Below are positions 1-9,400 of a stretch of 64,000 nt of DNA, piece after piece. Position 1 is the stretch's first letter. Each line of letters starts with the position of its first letter. The translations under genes were made by a program, and so were the position numbers. This DNA is from JBEISR01 sp044371425 (GTDB lineage Bacteria; Planctomycetota; Planctomycetia; Pirellulales; Pirellulaceae): the NCBI GenBank assembly GCA_044371425.1, contig JBILTR010000003.1:62001-126000 (forward strand), given 5' to 3'. The notes under the pieces are model-generated. The model was not told where the DNA came from and ran no database searches. It saw only the letters and a list, made by a program, of their open reading frames with translations.

Positions 1-494
1 CGTCCGTGGTGCATGGCGTAGATCGATTGTCCGTGGTTGTTGACCGCCGTGCGCATCGATCGAATCAAGGTGATTTCATCGGCGATTGAGCCGATGTGGG
101 GAATCAGCTCGCTCAACTCCATGCCGCTTTGACCGCACCTTCGCCATTTCCACGGTCCGGCCCAGATCTTCGCACTCGACTCGGCCGCATTGTCGTACTT
201 CAGGTCCCCTGTGTAGTTCTGACCATGCCGTCTCTCCACTTCTGGCTTGCGATCAAAAAGGTCGATGTGGCTGGGGCCTCCCTGCATGAACATCGAAATC
301 ATCGCCTTGGCCTGCGGCGCGTGATGTGGTTTTTTCGGAAGCAGATCCCATTGCGGCGGTTCTAAATTCGGCTTGGGAGGAAGTGCCGACGCACTGCGAT
401 CGAATGCGCTGGCCAGCATCAGAAAGCCACCGGCGATCGATTGCTGCGCGAGGAAATGCCGCCGCGAAGAGCGAATGGGGTTATCGGCTTCCAT
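1..494 (-). CDS. DUF1501 family protein, 5' part, truncated by window edge
   Basis: The minus strand reads from an ATG at 494 leftward off the window, so only about 164 N-terminal residues are visible. The N-terminus holds a twin-arginine-like signal (SSRRHFLAQQS followed by a short hydrophobic stretch). It continues with FMQGGPSHIDLFDRKPE and ends near the edge in TAVNNHGQSIYAMHHG, all characteristic of DUF1501 proteins. The family is large in planctomycetes and is thought to act outside the cytoplasmic membrane; its biochemical function is not established. It starts 7 nt after the stop of the upstream PSCyt/PSD1 gene, the usual planctomycete pairing, so the two are almost certainly cotranscribed. 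The identification rests on these motifs and the gene pair; the missing C-terminus cannot be judged. Confidence 0.85.
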   Translation of the reverse strand, partial: MEADNPIRSSRRHFLAQQSIAGGFLMLASAFDRSASALPPKPNLEPPQWDLLPKKPHHAPQAKAMISMFMQGGPSHIDLFDRKPEVERRHGQNYTGDLKYDNAAESSAKIWAGPWKWRRCGQSGMELSELIPHIGSIADEITLIRSMRTAVNNHGQSIYAMHHG

Positions 495-500
495 GGGATA

Positions 501-3167
501 TCAGTCGATGTAGAGGAAAGGGTTGGACGAGAAGATCGCTTGGCAGTAGAGAGCCAGGGGCTGGAGGGCCGGATCGATCGCCTCAGGAGGGGGCGAGCTG
601 GCTGGCTCCCCAGCGGGCTCGGGCTTCCAAGTCATCAGCCACTGCGTTGCATCGGCCAGCAGATCTTCGGGGGGCTGTCGGCCCAGCGCGAGTCGCCAGG
701 CATGGCGGACCTGTTCCGCAGGATCCTCGCCTGCATCGCGCCGCACCCGCTTGGCAAACGCCTCCGACAACCGGATCACTTCTGCATGATTCATCAGCAA
801 CAGCGACTGAGGCGCGACGGTCGACACCGATCGCCGTTCGCAATTGGGAACCGTGGATGCCGGGTCGAATGGTTCCAGCATCCCAAGCGGCATGGAACGC
901 CGAACCTCGATGTAGATACTTCGACGATAGAGTTCGGGAGCCTCCTCCCGCTTGGCGACCAGAATACCGTTGCCGTCGCGAGTCGCCTTGCCGACGATGA
1001 ACTGCCCAACTTCGTCGGGATTCACGGCTGCCGCTGGGCCTCCGCGATCGACTTGCAACATGCCGCTCGCCGCCAGCATCGAATCGCGGATCGATTCGGT
1101 CTCCAGGCGTCGAAGCCTCTGATGGCTCAGCCAAATATTTTCCGGATCGACCTGGGTGGCCGCGTTCGTCCGGACAGAGGATTGACCATAGGTGCGGGAC
1201 AGCAGCAACTCGCGCAGCATCTGTTTGCGACTCCATCCGCGCCGCACCAATTCCTGAGCCATCCAGTCGAGCAATTCGGGGTGACTGGGGGCTTCCCCCA
1301 GACGCCCAAAGTCACCGGGTGTCGCCACGATGCCTCGACCGAACAGCGGTGCCCAAAGCCGATTGGCTTGGACGCGAGTCACCAACGGATGGGTGCCAGA
1401 CGTCCAGGTGCGGATGAGCGCCAGTCGGCGGCCGCTCGTGGGAAGCTGAGCGTCGTCCTGGGCGATACGATCACTTTCCCCCAGCACGCTCAGCCCCCCT
1501 GGGGCAATCACTTCTCTGGGCTGCTGAAAATCACCGCGAAAGAACTTATGCGTTGGTGGCAGATGCCCCGGCACCTCCGAAAAACAAGCGACGAAGTTTT
1601 CAGGAGGTCGCTTGCCACGCAGTTCGTTCTGCAACTGCTCATAACGCTTATTGAATTCCTGCAACCGCTGCCCTTCGTAGAGATAGACACTGCCGCGATC
1701 GACGTTCAGGCTAGGAAAATCCTGCATCAGTTTCTTCTGTTCGTCGGTCCGCTTGTCGGCAGGGGTGTTGCGAGCCACCTTGGCGGGCTCACGTGTCTCT
1801 TCAGGAAGCTTCGCCAATTCTTTTTCAAAAACCTCCTGGACAATGCCGTCCAGTTCAGTCACTCGCTTCCCCTCCAGCTCCGACAGCTCCTGATCGATCT
1901 TTGCCGCCTGCTCCCTCTGCGATGCATTCCAAAGGCTCACCAGTCGCTGCGAGCGGTCTCGCCACTGCTTCCAATCCAACCCCGGCTCGAATACAGCTCG
2001 CAGTCGATAGTAGTCTTCCTGCGAGATCGGATCGTAACGGTGATGGTGGCACTGGGCGCAGCCAACCGTCAGCCCCAGGACAGCGCTGGAGACGACTTTG
2101 ATGGTTTCCGCAATCACATCATTCTTCGCTACGTCGGCGTCGACTCCCTCCTGCCCTGTTCCATCTGGAACCATCCGCAAGAAACCGGTCGCAGCCAATC
2201 GCTTGGCCTGATCGGGTGTCAGGTTCTCCCAAGGGGTGGATACCAGTTCATCCCCAGCGAGCTGCTCCTGCAGGAATTGGTCGATTGGCAGATCGGCATT
2301 GTGGGCATCGATCACGTAATCGCGATAGTGAAACGCCCACGGTCTTTGGGCATCGGCTTCTGTGTATCCATCGCTGTCGGCATATCCTGCGACGTCCAGC
2401 CAGTGCCGTCCCCATCGCTCCCCAAAACGTGGGTTCGCAAGGAGTCGGTCGACGACTCGCTGCTCTGCGTCCGGGCCTGAGTCGTCCCAGAATGCTTCGA
2501 TCTCTTCCCAAGTCGGCGGGATTCCCAGCAGGTCGAAGGTGATTCGACGAAGCCAATCAGCCCGCGATGCCGCTTCGGAAAAGCTGAGCTGATGGTGGCG
2601 ATGTTTCATCGCCACCCAGGCGTCGGCAGGGGAGTCGATCCAGATCCCGGGATCGACCGCAGGCAGGGGAGGAACCATCAGCGGTTGCAGCGACCAGAAA
2701 CTCCGCTCCTCCTCTGTCCATTGCGGACCTTCAGGCAGTGCATCAGGTTCCGGGCGTGAGGTCCGGGCTCCCTCCGCGATCCAGCGTCTCAACAACGCCT
2801 TCTCGGAATCGTTCAGGCCCTTTCCCGAAGGAGGCATCTGCCCTGTTTCGATTTGTTTCCAGATCAGGCTCTGGTCCAGCTGACCGGGGATCAGTGCAGC
2901 CCCCGAATCGCCTCCCAGTTGCATGGTGCGGACCAAACGAAGATCTAGTCCTCCTTGTTTCTCCGCCTCTTCGCCGTGGCAGTGGAAGCAGTGCGCCTTG
3001 AGGATCGGCCGAATCGTTGCTTCGTAGGTGACCGGCGAATCGCCCCGCACGGAAGATGGAAGAAGCCACCACAACAGAAGGATCAGGCCACGAATACCAC
3101 ATCGACCGCAGCAACCAACTATCCCGATGGCGACAGAAGAGGGCTGAACCGACAGGGCAGCATGCAT
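501..3167 (-). CDS. Planctomycete cytochrome/PSD1 protein (PSCyt1-DUF1549-DUF1553)
   Basis: This 888-residue protein has an N-terminal hydrophobic signal (about residues 27-42) and is predicted to be exported. A PSCyt1 domain follows, with a haem-type CxxCH site, HCFHCHG, at residues 60-64. The central DUF1549 (PSCyt2) part carries RADWLRRITFDLLGIPP near residue 204 and a second CxxCH, CAQCHHHRYDPI, near residue 370. The C-terminal DUF1553 (PSD1) part contains RVQANRLWAPLFGRGIV and SHPELLDWMAQELV. Such proteins are abundant in planctomycetes and are probably extracytoplasmic c-type cytochromes with an unknown electron-transfer or carbohydrate-linked role. The DUF1501 gene immediately downstream completes the standard two-gene module. 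The ATG at 3167 is used because it directly precedes the signal sequence. Confidence 0.93.
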   Translation of the reverse strand: MHAALSVQPSSVAIGIVGCCGRCGIRGLILLLWWLLPSSVRGDSPVTYEATIRPILKAHCFHCHGEEAEKQGGLDLRLVRTMQLGGDSGAALIPGQLDQSLIWKQIETGQMPPSGKGLNDSEKALLRRWIAEGARTSRPEPDALPEGPQWTEEERSFWSLQPLMVPPLPAVDPGIWIDSPADAWVAMKHRHHQLSFSEAASRADWLRRITFDLLGIPPTWEEIEAFWDDSGPDAEQRVVDRLLANPRFGERWGRHWLDVAGYADSDGYTEADAQRPWAFHYRDYVIDAHNADLPIDQFLQEQLAGDELVSTPWENLTPDQAKRLAATGFLRMVPDGTGQEGVDADVAKNDVIAETIKVVSSAVLGLTVGCAQCHHHRYDPISQEDYYRLRAVFEPGLDWKQWRDRSQRLVSLWNASQREQAAKIDQELSELEGKRVTELDGIVQEVFEKELAKLPEETREPAKVARNTPADKRTDEQKKLMQDFPSLNVDRGSVYLYEGQRLQEFNKRYEQLQNELRGKRPPENFVACFSEVPGHLPPTHKFFRGDFQQPREVIAPGGLSVLGESDRIAQDDAQLPTSGRRLALIRTWTSGTHPLVTRVQANRLWAPLFGRGIVATPGDFGRLGEAPSHPELLDWMAQELVRRGWSRKQMLRELLLSRTYGQSSVRTNAATQVDPENIWLSHQRLRRLETESIRDSMLAASGMLQVDRGGPAAAVNPDEVGQFIVGKATRDGNGILVAKREEAPELYRRSIYIEVRRSMPLGMLEPFDPASTVPNCERRSVSTVAPQSLLLMNHAEVIRLSEAFAKRVRRDAGEDPAEQVRHAWRLALGRQPPEDLLADATQWLMTWKPEPAGEPASSPPPEAIDPALQPLALYCQAIFSSNPFLYID

Positions 3168-3312
3168 GGCGGGACTCCGTTGCGGAGCATGGCGGAGATC
3201 GGGAAAGGTGGGATCTGCTTAGTATACCCGCGCCAAACGCCGGGGACCAAGATGCATTTTGGCAACCCTTGGCAGGATGGCCGGAATTCCATGGCGAGTT
3301 GCATGGCAGGTG

Positions 3313-5157
3313 TCAGCCGTTGCGCCGTTCCTCCAAGCTCTGCCATCGCTCATACCCCTGCTCGATCTCCTTCTGCAGCGCCTGGACTCTGGCCGCCGCC
3401 TCTGCGATTTGCGCGGCCGGTTTCTGGTAGAAGGTAGCATCTCCCATCGCCAACTGGAGGCTGTTGAGTTCTGCCTCCCAGGCCTCGATCTTCCCTGGCA
3501 AGGAATCCAGATCCCGCTGCTCCTTGAAGCTCAACTTGGCCTGCTTGCCACCGGATGGACCATCGGATGGTGCCGTCGATTTGGAGGCGGACTTAGGTGT
3601 TGCCGAGGCATTCGACTCCGCCTGGGACTGGGCGATCTCTCGTTCTCGCAGTCGGTAGCGCGCGTAGTCGTCGTAGCCTCCTGCAAACTCGCGCAGCACT
3701 CCCTGTCGATCGAAAGCCAGCACCGAAGTGGTGGTCCGCTGCAAGAACTCTCGGTCGTGGCTGACCACCAGCAGCGTCCCCTGATAATCGACCAGCAACG
3801 CCTCCAGCAGTTCCAGCGTCTCCTCATCCAGGTCATTGGTCGGCTCATCCAGCACCAGCAGATTGGAAGGGTGCTTGAGAAGCCTCGCCAGCAGAAGTCG
3901 ATGCCTTTCGCCACCACTCAGCGTTTTGGCAAGTTGCCTAGCCCGTTCGGGAGTGAAGAGAAAATCCTGCAGGTACGAGTAGATATGCTTGGGCTTGCCG
4001 GAGACGATCACTTGGTCGTTGCCATCAGCGACGTTGTCGGCAATGGTCTTCTCGTCATCAATCTGTTCGCGCAGCTGATCGAAATAGAGTGTCTGTAGAT
4101 GGGTCCCGCGGCGGATCGTTCCGGAGTGAGGCTGGAGATTACCCATCAGCAGTTTGATGAACGTCGATTTTCCAGCCCCGTTGCCTCCGACGATTCCGAT
4201 CTTATCGCCACGCATGATCCAGGTGGAAAAGTCCCGCAGAATCGGCTTGTCCGGGTAGCCGAAGGAAACATTCTCTAGCTCCATCACCAACTGGCCCGAC
4301 TGCCGCAGCGTCGACACCTCAGCTCGCATCGCCCCGACTTGCGACAGCCGCTGCGATCGTTCGCGCCGCATCGACTCGAGAGCCCGCACGCGACCTTCGT
4401 TGCGTGTCCTGCGAGCCTTGATGCCGGTGCGGATCCATACCTCCTCCGCTGCCAGTTTTTTATCGAACAGCGCATCCTGTTTTTCCTGCGCCGCCAGAAG
4501 GTTCTCCTTGCGTTGCAGGAAGGTGGTGTAATCGCAAGCCCAATCATAGAGCCGCCCTCGATCGACCTCGGTGATCCGGGTAGCGATCGCCCTCAAGAAG
4601 GCACGGTCGTGCGTCACAAAGACCAGGCTTCCCTCATACCCCTTGAGGAACTGCTCCAGCCACTCGATCGAATCCAGGTCCAGGTGGTTGGTCGGTTCGT
4701 CCAACAGCAATAGGTCGGGCTTGCCCATCAACGCTTCAGCCAAAAGCACGCGACGCTGCCAGCCTGCAGAAAGGCTGGCGACTTCCTGACCTGGATCCAG
4801 CTTCATCTGCTGGACGACTCGCTGCACCGCAGCATCTTCGCGCCATGCATGCCCCTCTTCCTCCTGGCCCTTCGGCCGGCTTTGCCACGATCGCCTCAGG
4901 TAGGCTTCGATCGTGCCGACGACACCTTGCGGGACCTCCTGAATCAAGCGAGCGATCTTCATTCCAGGAGCCATTCGAATCTGCCCAGACTCCGGCTGGA
5001 TCTCCCCCGAAATCAACTTCAGGAAAGTCGACTTTCCCATGCCGTTGCGCCCCAGGAGTCCAACCTTCTCTCCCGAGTCGATCGCCCAATCCACTTCCTT
5101 CAGCAGCGGATCGGATCGCCAGGAGAATTGAACTTGCGAGAAGGTGATCAAGCGCAT
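3313..5157 (-). CDS. uup: ABC-F family ATPase, Uup-like
   Basis: Two fused ABC ATPase domains without membrane segments identify a soluble ABC-F protein. The first Walker A is GRNGMGKS at residues 36-43, with signature LSAGWQRR and Walker B LLLLDEPTNHLD. The second has GGNGAGKST, LSGGERHR and LLVLDEPTNDLD. The C-terminus is a charged coiled coil (about the last 75 residues) like that of Uup. ABC-F proteins act on the ribosome or, for Uup, in DNA-branch metabolism; which applies here is uncertain. The reading frame is open further upstream to 5412, but that would overlap the divergent YceH gene. The chosen ATG at 5157 gives MRLITFSQVQFSW, a normal ABC-F start, and 614 residues. Confidence 0.9.
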   Translation of the reverse strand: MRLITFSQVQFSWRSDPLLKEVDWAIDSGEKVGLLGRNGMGKSTFLKLISGEIQPESGQIRMAPGMKIARLIQEVPQGVVGTIEAYLRRSWQSRPKGQEEEGHAWREDAAVQRVVQQMKLDPGQEVASLSAGWQRRVLLAEALMGKPDLLLLDEPTNHLDLDSIEWLEQFLKGYEGSLVFVTHDRAFLRAIATRITEVDRGRLYDWACDYTTFLQRKENLLAAQEKQDALFDKKLAAEEVWIRTGIKARRTRNEGRVRALESMRRERSQRLSQVGAMRAEVSTLRQSGQLVMELENVSFGYPDKPILRDFSTWIMRGDKIGIVGGNGAGKSTFIKLLMGNLQPHSGTIRRGTHLQTLYFDQLREQIDDEKTIADNVADGNDQVIVSGKPKHIYSYLQDFLFTPERARQLAKTLSGGERHRLLLARLLKHPSNLLVLDEPTNDLDEETLELLEALLVDYQGTLLVVSHDREFLQRTTTSVLAFDRQGVLREFAGGYDDYARYRLREREIAQSQAESNASATPKSASKSTAPSDGPSGGKQAKLSFKEQRDLDSLPGKIEAWEAELNSLQLAMGDATFYQKPAAQIAEAAARVQALQKEIEQGYERWQSLEERRNG

Positions 5158-5305
5158 GAAATGACCTGCAAGCCATGGGCGGTGATAGATTCGATCGGCC
5201 GCATGACGTTTGGTGAGCCGGGAAGAATCGCTACAATGCAGCGACGTTCGTCCGTGGCCGGATGCAAAACAGACCAGTCGACTGCGACGGGAAGGGATTC
5301 TAGCA

Positions 5306-6046
5306 ATGAATGAGCCAAGCTCCAATGAGTCGCCTTCCTGGAAGGCGCTGACGCCCCGGCAACGAAGAGTGCTCGGCACCCTCATGGAGAAGGCCAAGAC
5401 GACGCCCGACACCTACCCGATGACGATGCTGGCACTTCTTGCAGGTTGCAACCAGAAGAACAATCGATCGCCGGTCAGCCACTACACGCAGGACCAGATC
5501 GAAGAGACGGTGGAGCAGCTGCAGCAGATGGGAGCTGTTTCGACGATCCACGGTCATGGGCGGGTCGCCAAGATCCGGCACAATGGCCACCAGTGGCTGG
5601 GGGTGCAGCGGGTCGATGCGGCGATCATGACCGAACTGCTGCTTCGAGGCGAACAGTCGTTAGGAGATTTGCGATCGCGAGCCAGTCGACTGGAGCCGAT
5701 TCCGGACCTGAAAGAACTTCAGGACCACGTCGCCGCGCTGCACCAGCGCGGTCTGGTGGTTTATCTGACACCTCCTGGGCGCGGTCAGATCGTCTCCCAT
5801 CAGCTTTATCTCGATGAAGAACTGGCTGCGCTACGGCGGTCGGTCGCCGAAGGCCAGTCGCTGTCCGGTGATGGCGACCAGAGCGGCCCGAGCTCCACGC
5901 CCGCGACAGACAACGCTGCTCAGAGTTCGAAGGAGCCGAAGCTGCAGGAGCTGATCCAGAAGCTGCACGAAGCAGTCGCCGGTCTGGACGCTCGGATCCA
6001 ACGCATCGAAGAAGCGCTGGAACTGCCTCCGATCGACGATAAGTGA
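5306..6046 (+). CDS. yceH: YceH-like DUF480 protein
   Basis: The 246-residue product matches the DUF480/YceH family of small winged-helix proteins of unknown function. Recognisable parts are LTPRQRRVLGTLMEKAKTTP and YPMTMLALLAGCNQKNNRSP near the N-terminus, then a second winged-helix-like half with LLLRGEQSLGDLRSRASRL. The acidic, Ser/Pro-rich linker and the final helix (LHEAVAGLDARIQRIEEAL), likely a short coiled coil, are also usual. The start at 5306 is preferred over an in-frame upstream start at 5210 because GGAAGGG lies about 10 nt upstream and homologues begin just before the LTPRQRRVL motif. The gene diverges from uup and converges on the RND pump gene with only 24 nt between stops. 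Confidence 0.88.
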   Translation: MNEPSSNESPSWKALTPRQRRVLGTLMEKAKTTPDTYPMTMLALLAGCNQKNNRSPVSHYTQDQIEETVEQLQQMGAVSTIHGHGRVAKIRHNGHQWLGVQRVDAAIMTELLLRGEQSLGDLRSRASRLEPIPDLKELQDHVAALHQRGLVVYLTPPGRGQIVSHQLYLDEELAALRRSVAEGQSLSGDGDQSGPSSTPATDNAAQSSKEPKLQELIQKLHEAVAGLDARIQRIEEALELPPIDDK

Positions 6047-6070
6047 GCCCCCTTCCTTGGCGTCAGCAGG

Positions 6071-9000
6071 TCATGCAAGGCTTGGCTGAGGCAGCGATTC
6101 AGACGGGTTCGCTTCCCCCTCCTCTTCATCGCGATGTTCCTGCTGGCGCTGCTTGTCGACATCGAACCCAAACCAGCCCGATAGGACGACATAGAACCAG
6201 TAGAGATTCGGCATCTGATAGAGCACCAGGAGGGTGGTCATCATCAAACCGAACGCCAGACTGGTAGCCATCGGGATGAGCGCCTGAGCCTGCAGTGACT
6301 TTTCCAGCAGCATCGGCAGCAGGCCGGCGATGGTGGTGATGCTGGTGAGGAACACCGGACGCAGGCGCCGGACCCCCGCCTCACGCAGCACTTCCTTGAT
6401 CGGCAGATTTTCCTTCATCTTTTGATTGATGAAGTCCAGCAACACGATCGAATCGTTGACGACGACCCCCGTCAGCGAGACCAAGCCGAACATGCTGAAA
6501 AGGGTCAGCGGCAGCCCCATCAGCGCATGTCCAAAGACGGCTCCGATGATCCCGAATGGGATGATCACCAGAATCAGGAAGGGCTGGAAGTACGAATGGA
6601 ATTCCAGCACCAGCAGGACGTACATGACCAACAAGGCTACGGCAAAACCAATTCCCAGGCTGGTGATCGATTCCTGGGTGTTCTGCGCCTGACCTTCCCA
6701 TCGGAACTGCACTCCGCGGAACTCCCCTTCCACCTTGGGCATGAATTCTTTCTGCAGGCGCGCGATGATCTGCTGGGAGTTGGCGACATTCTCATCCAGG
6801 TTGGCGGTGACCGTGATCGCTCGGTACTGATCCAGGCGATTGATTTCGGAGTAGCCTCGAGTCACCTGAATGTCGGCCAGCTCGGAGATCGGCCGCTCGC
6901 CGCCATCGCTGCCGCGGATCCGGATATCTTCGAAATTGGCCAGCGACCGCCGCTCATCCTTCGGGTAGCGGACCATCAATTTCACTTCATTGCGACCGCG
7001 CTGCAGGCGCATCACTTCCGCGCCATAGTAGGCGGCTCGAATCGTCTCCGAAAGCTCTTCATCGGTGATCCCTAGCGAAGAGGCGTTCTCCTTGATTCGG
7101 ATCTGGAATTCGACCTTTCCGGGGCTGGAATCATCGCGGATATCGAAGACCCCTGCGTATGTCGCCAGCTCCTGCTTGCATCGCTCCACCACCGACTCCA
7201 GTTGCGCCTGCTGCTCGCTGGGGGCGAGCACTTTGAACTCCAAGGGGGCTCCACCAGGCCCCATGTTGGCCGAGTCGAATAGGACGCGTTCGGCACCAGG
7301 GAATTCCCCGGCGGCCTGGCGCCACATCGCAATGATCTCTTCGCTGGTCACCGACCGCTCGGCCGCATCCACCAGTTCCACCTGCACTTGGCCCACATGG
7401 CTGCCATTGGTGTTTTGAGTGGAACCCATGGCACCCGCACCGGTCGACTGTCCCACCTGCCGAAACGTCAGCTTCACCGGCCCCCGAGGATTGAGCGGAT
7501 CGGGCGACGTTTTGTCCTCTTTTCCTTTGCTGGCCAGATCCTTCTGGTAGATCGACTCACCGACATCGCGGATCGCCTGCTCGACGCGGCGGGTCGCTTC
7601 ATCGGCGATCTCGGGCGGCGTGCCATCGGGATAGCTGACCTGGCAAAGAATCGTCTTGCCATCCAGCTTGGGGAACGCATTGAAGGGAACGGTGCCCGAA
7701 CGGACTAGGCTGATGGCCAGAACAAACAACGTGACCGCTGCAGAGATAGGAATCAGGGGAAATCGCAGAGTCAGGTCGAGGCTGGGCTTGTAAAGCGATT
7801 CCGCGACCCAGTCAAGAAGGCCGGTGCAGTACTTCCGGAGCACATCGAAGAGCCACACGATGGGACGGAACGGCTTGCCCAAGGCATAGAGCAACAGTTC
7901 AACCAAATTTTCCGGCTTGCTTTTGGGGGCGTGGGACAGGTGCCCTGGGAGCGCGAAAGTCGCCTCGACAAGCGAAATCAACAGCATCGCGATGATCGCT
8001 ACCGGCATGACAGCGATGAACTTGCCCATCACCCCGCTGACGTAGAACAGCGGCATGAAGGCGACGACGGTGGTGGCGACGCTGGAGAAGACCGAAGGGA
8101 GCACCTCAGAGGCACCGTCGATCGCCGCTTGGCGGAACGACTTACCCATCAGTCGATGCGTGTAGATATTCTCGCCGATCACGATCGCGTCATCGACAAC
8201 GATGCCGACGGCCATCAGGAAGGCGAACATGCTGAGCATGTTCAGTGTCTGGCCAGTCATCAGCAGAACCACACCAGCGCCCATGACGCTGATTGGAATC
8301 CCCATCGACACCCAGAAGGCCAGCCGCAGATCGAGGAATAGTGCCAGCATCACAAAGACGATGATGGCCCCTTGGGTCCCGTTTTCCGCGAGCATGCTCA
8401 TGCGGTCGCGCACATCGATGCTCTCGTCACCCCAGACTCGCAAAGTGTACCCCGCTGGAATCGGATGCTGGGCGGCGAATTGCCGCACCGAATCGGAAAT
8501 CTTGATGATGTCCTCATCGGCGGTTCGGTCGATGCTGATCACCATGGCTGGCTGACCGTTCACCTCGTTGATCGCGGTGACGTCGTCGAATTCATCTTTG
8601 ACTTCCGCAAGATCCGAAACCGTCAGAACGACTCCGTTGTCCTGCGAAATGACGGGCAGTCGTTCGATTTCCTCCCGCGTTTCCCGTTTGTTCTTGCCTC
8701 GCAGCAGGATTTCCTGCCCCTCGGTGCGCAACTGCCCACCGGGGGTTTCGATGCTTTGTCGGCGGAGAATCTGCGAGATCTGATTGAGGGAAAGACCGTA
8801 CTTTCGAAGCGTTTCTTCAGCGACTTCCACATCGATCTGAAAGGGCTTGGCCCCCAGCATTTGCGCCTGCGAAACTTCCTTGAGATCGAGAACACGGTCC
8901 CGGACCTCTTCAGCCACCTGCCGCAATCGGTATTCAGCTTCCGGCGATGAGTCGTCGGGGCCGATCACCGCCAGCCGAATCGCCGGGGTGCGGAACGTGA

Positions 9001-9400
9001 TCTGCTCGACCGTCGCCTTCTCAGCGCGGCGAGGGAAGAATGGACTTTTGCGATCGACGGCCGAGCGAACTTCGCTGAGCACTTTTTGCGGGTCGCGCAC
9101 ACTACTGGTCAGTTCGATGAGGGTGTAGCCACCACCTTCCCTGGCGATGCTGACCAGTTTCTTGATGCCGGCAAGCGAACGAACTTCCTCTTCGATTTGC
9201 TGGCAGATCCCTTTCTCCACTTCCTCCGGGCTTGCACCTGGGTAGGGAACGGAGACAAGGATCACTTCCAATTGAAACTCAGGAAAGATCTCGCGGCGCA
9301 TTAGCAGGAAAGCACCGATACCTGCCAGCAACGTCCCCAGGACCATCACATTGACACCGGGACCATTTTTGATGGCCCACTTCAGCAAGTCTCGCATCAC
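6071..9400 (-). CDS. RND-family efflux transporter (AcrB/MdtC-like permease)
   Basis: The 1109-residue product is an inner-membrane resistance-nodulation-division pump that would use proton entry to export hydrophobic or toxic substrates through the periplasm. It has the duplicated topology of the family: one N-terminal transmembrane helix, a large periplasmic loop with VSVPYPGASPEEVEKGI, then six helices including GIVVDDAIVIGENI with the expected acidic pair. The arrangement repeats in the second half, with SLTGVVVNDSIVLLDFIN. The C-terminus is a charged tail. The start at 9400 overlaps the membrane-fusion gene by 4 nt (ATGA), so the two are translationally coupled. No TolC-like outer-membrane factor is beside them, so that part must be encoded elsewhere. 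The substrate cannot be predicted from the sequence. Confidence 0.93.
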   Translation of the reverse strand: MMRDLLKWAIKNGPGVNVMVLGTLLAGIGAFLLMRREIFPEFQLEVILVSVPYPGASPEEVEKGICQQIEEEVRSLAGIKKLVSIAREGGGYTLIELTSSVRDPQKVLSEVRSAVDRKSPFFPRRAEKATVEQITFRTPAIRLAVIGPDDSSPEAEYRLRQVAEEVRDRVLDLKEVSQAQMLGAKPFQIDVEVAEETLRKYGLSLNQISQILRRQSIETPGGQLRTEGQEILLRGKNKRETREEIERLPVISQDNGVVLTVSDLAEVKDEFDDVTAINEVNGQPAMVISIDRTADEDIIKISDSVRQFAAQHPIPAGYTLRVWGDESIDVRDRMSMLAENGTQGAIIVFVMLALFLDLRLAFWVSMGIPISVMGAGVVLLMTGQTLNMLSMFAFLMAVGIVVDDAIVIGENIYTHRLMGKSFRQAAIDGASEVLPSVFSSVATTVVAFMPLFYVSGVMGKFIAVMPVAIIAMLLISLVEATFALPGHLSHAPKSKPENLVELLLYALGKPFRPIVWLFDVLRKYCTGLLDWVAESLYKPSLDLTLRFPLIPISAAVTLFVLAISLVRSGTVPFNAFPKLDGKTILCQVSYPDGTPPEIADEATRRVEQAIRDVGESIYQKDLASKGKEDKTSPDPLNPRGPVKLTFRQVGQSTGAGAMGSTQNTNGSHVGQVQVELVDAAERSVTSEEIIAMWRQAAGEFPGAERVLFDSANMGPGGAPLEFKVLAPSEQQAQLESVVERCKQELATYAGVFDIRDDSSPGKVEFQIRIKENASSLGITDEELSETIRAAYYGAEVMRLQRGRNEVKLMVRYPKDERRSLANFEDIRIRGSDGGERPISELADIQVTRGYSEINRLDQYRAITVTANLDENVANSQQIIARLQKEFMPKVEGEFRGVQFRWEGQAQNTQESITSLGIGFAVALLVMYVLLVLEFHSYFQPFLILVIIPFGIIGAVFGHALMGLPLTLFSMFGLVSLTGVVVNDSIVLLDFINQKMKENLPIKEVLREAGVRRLRPVFLTSITTIAGLLPMLLEKSLQAQALIPMATSLAFGLMMTTLLVLYQMPNLYWFYVVLSGWFGFDVDKQRQQEHRDEEEGEANPSESLPQPSLA

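Noticed and set aside
441..2480. 679-codon plus-strand ORF over the PSCyt/PSD1 gene
   Set aside because: It is a shadow of a well-identified gene and has no recognisable domain.
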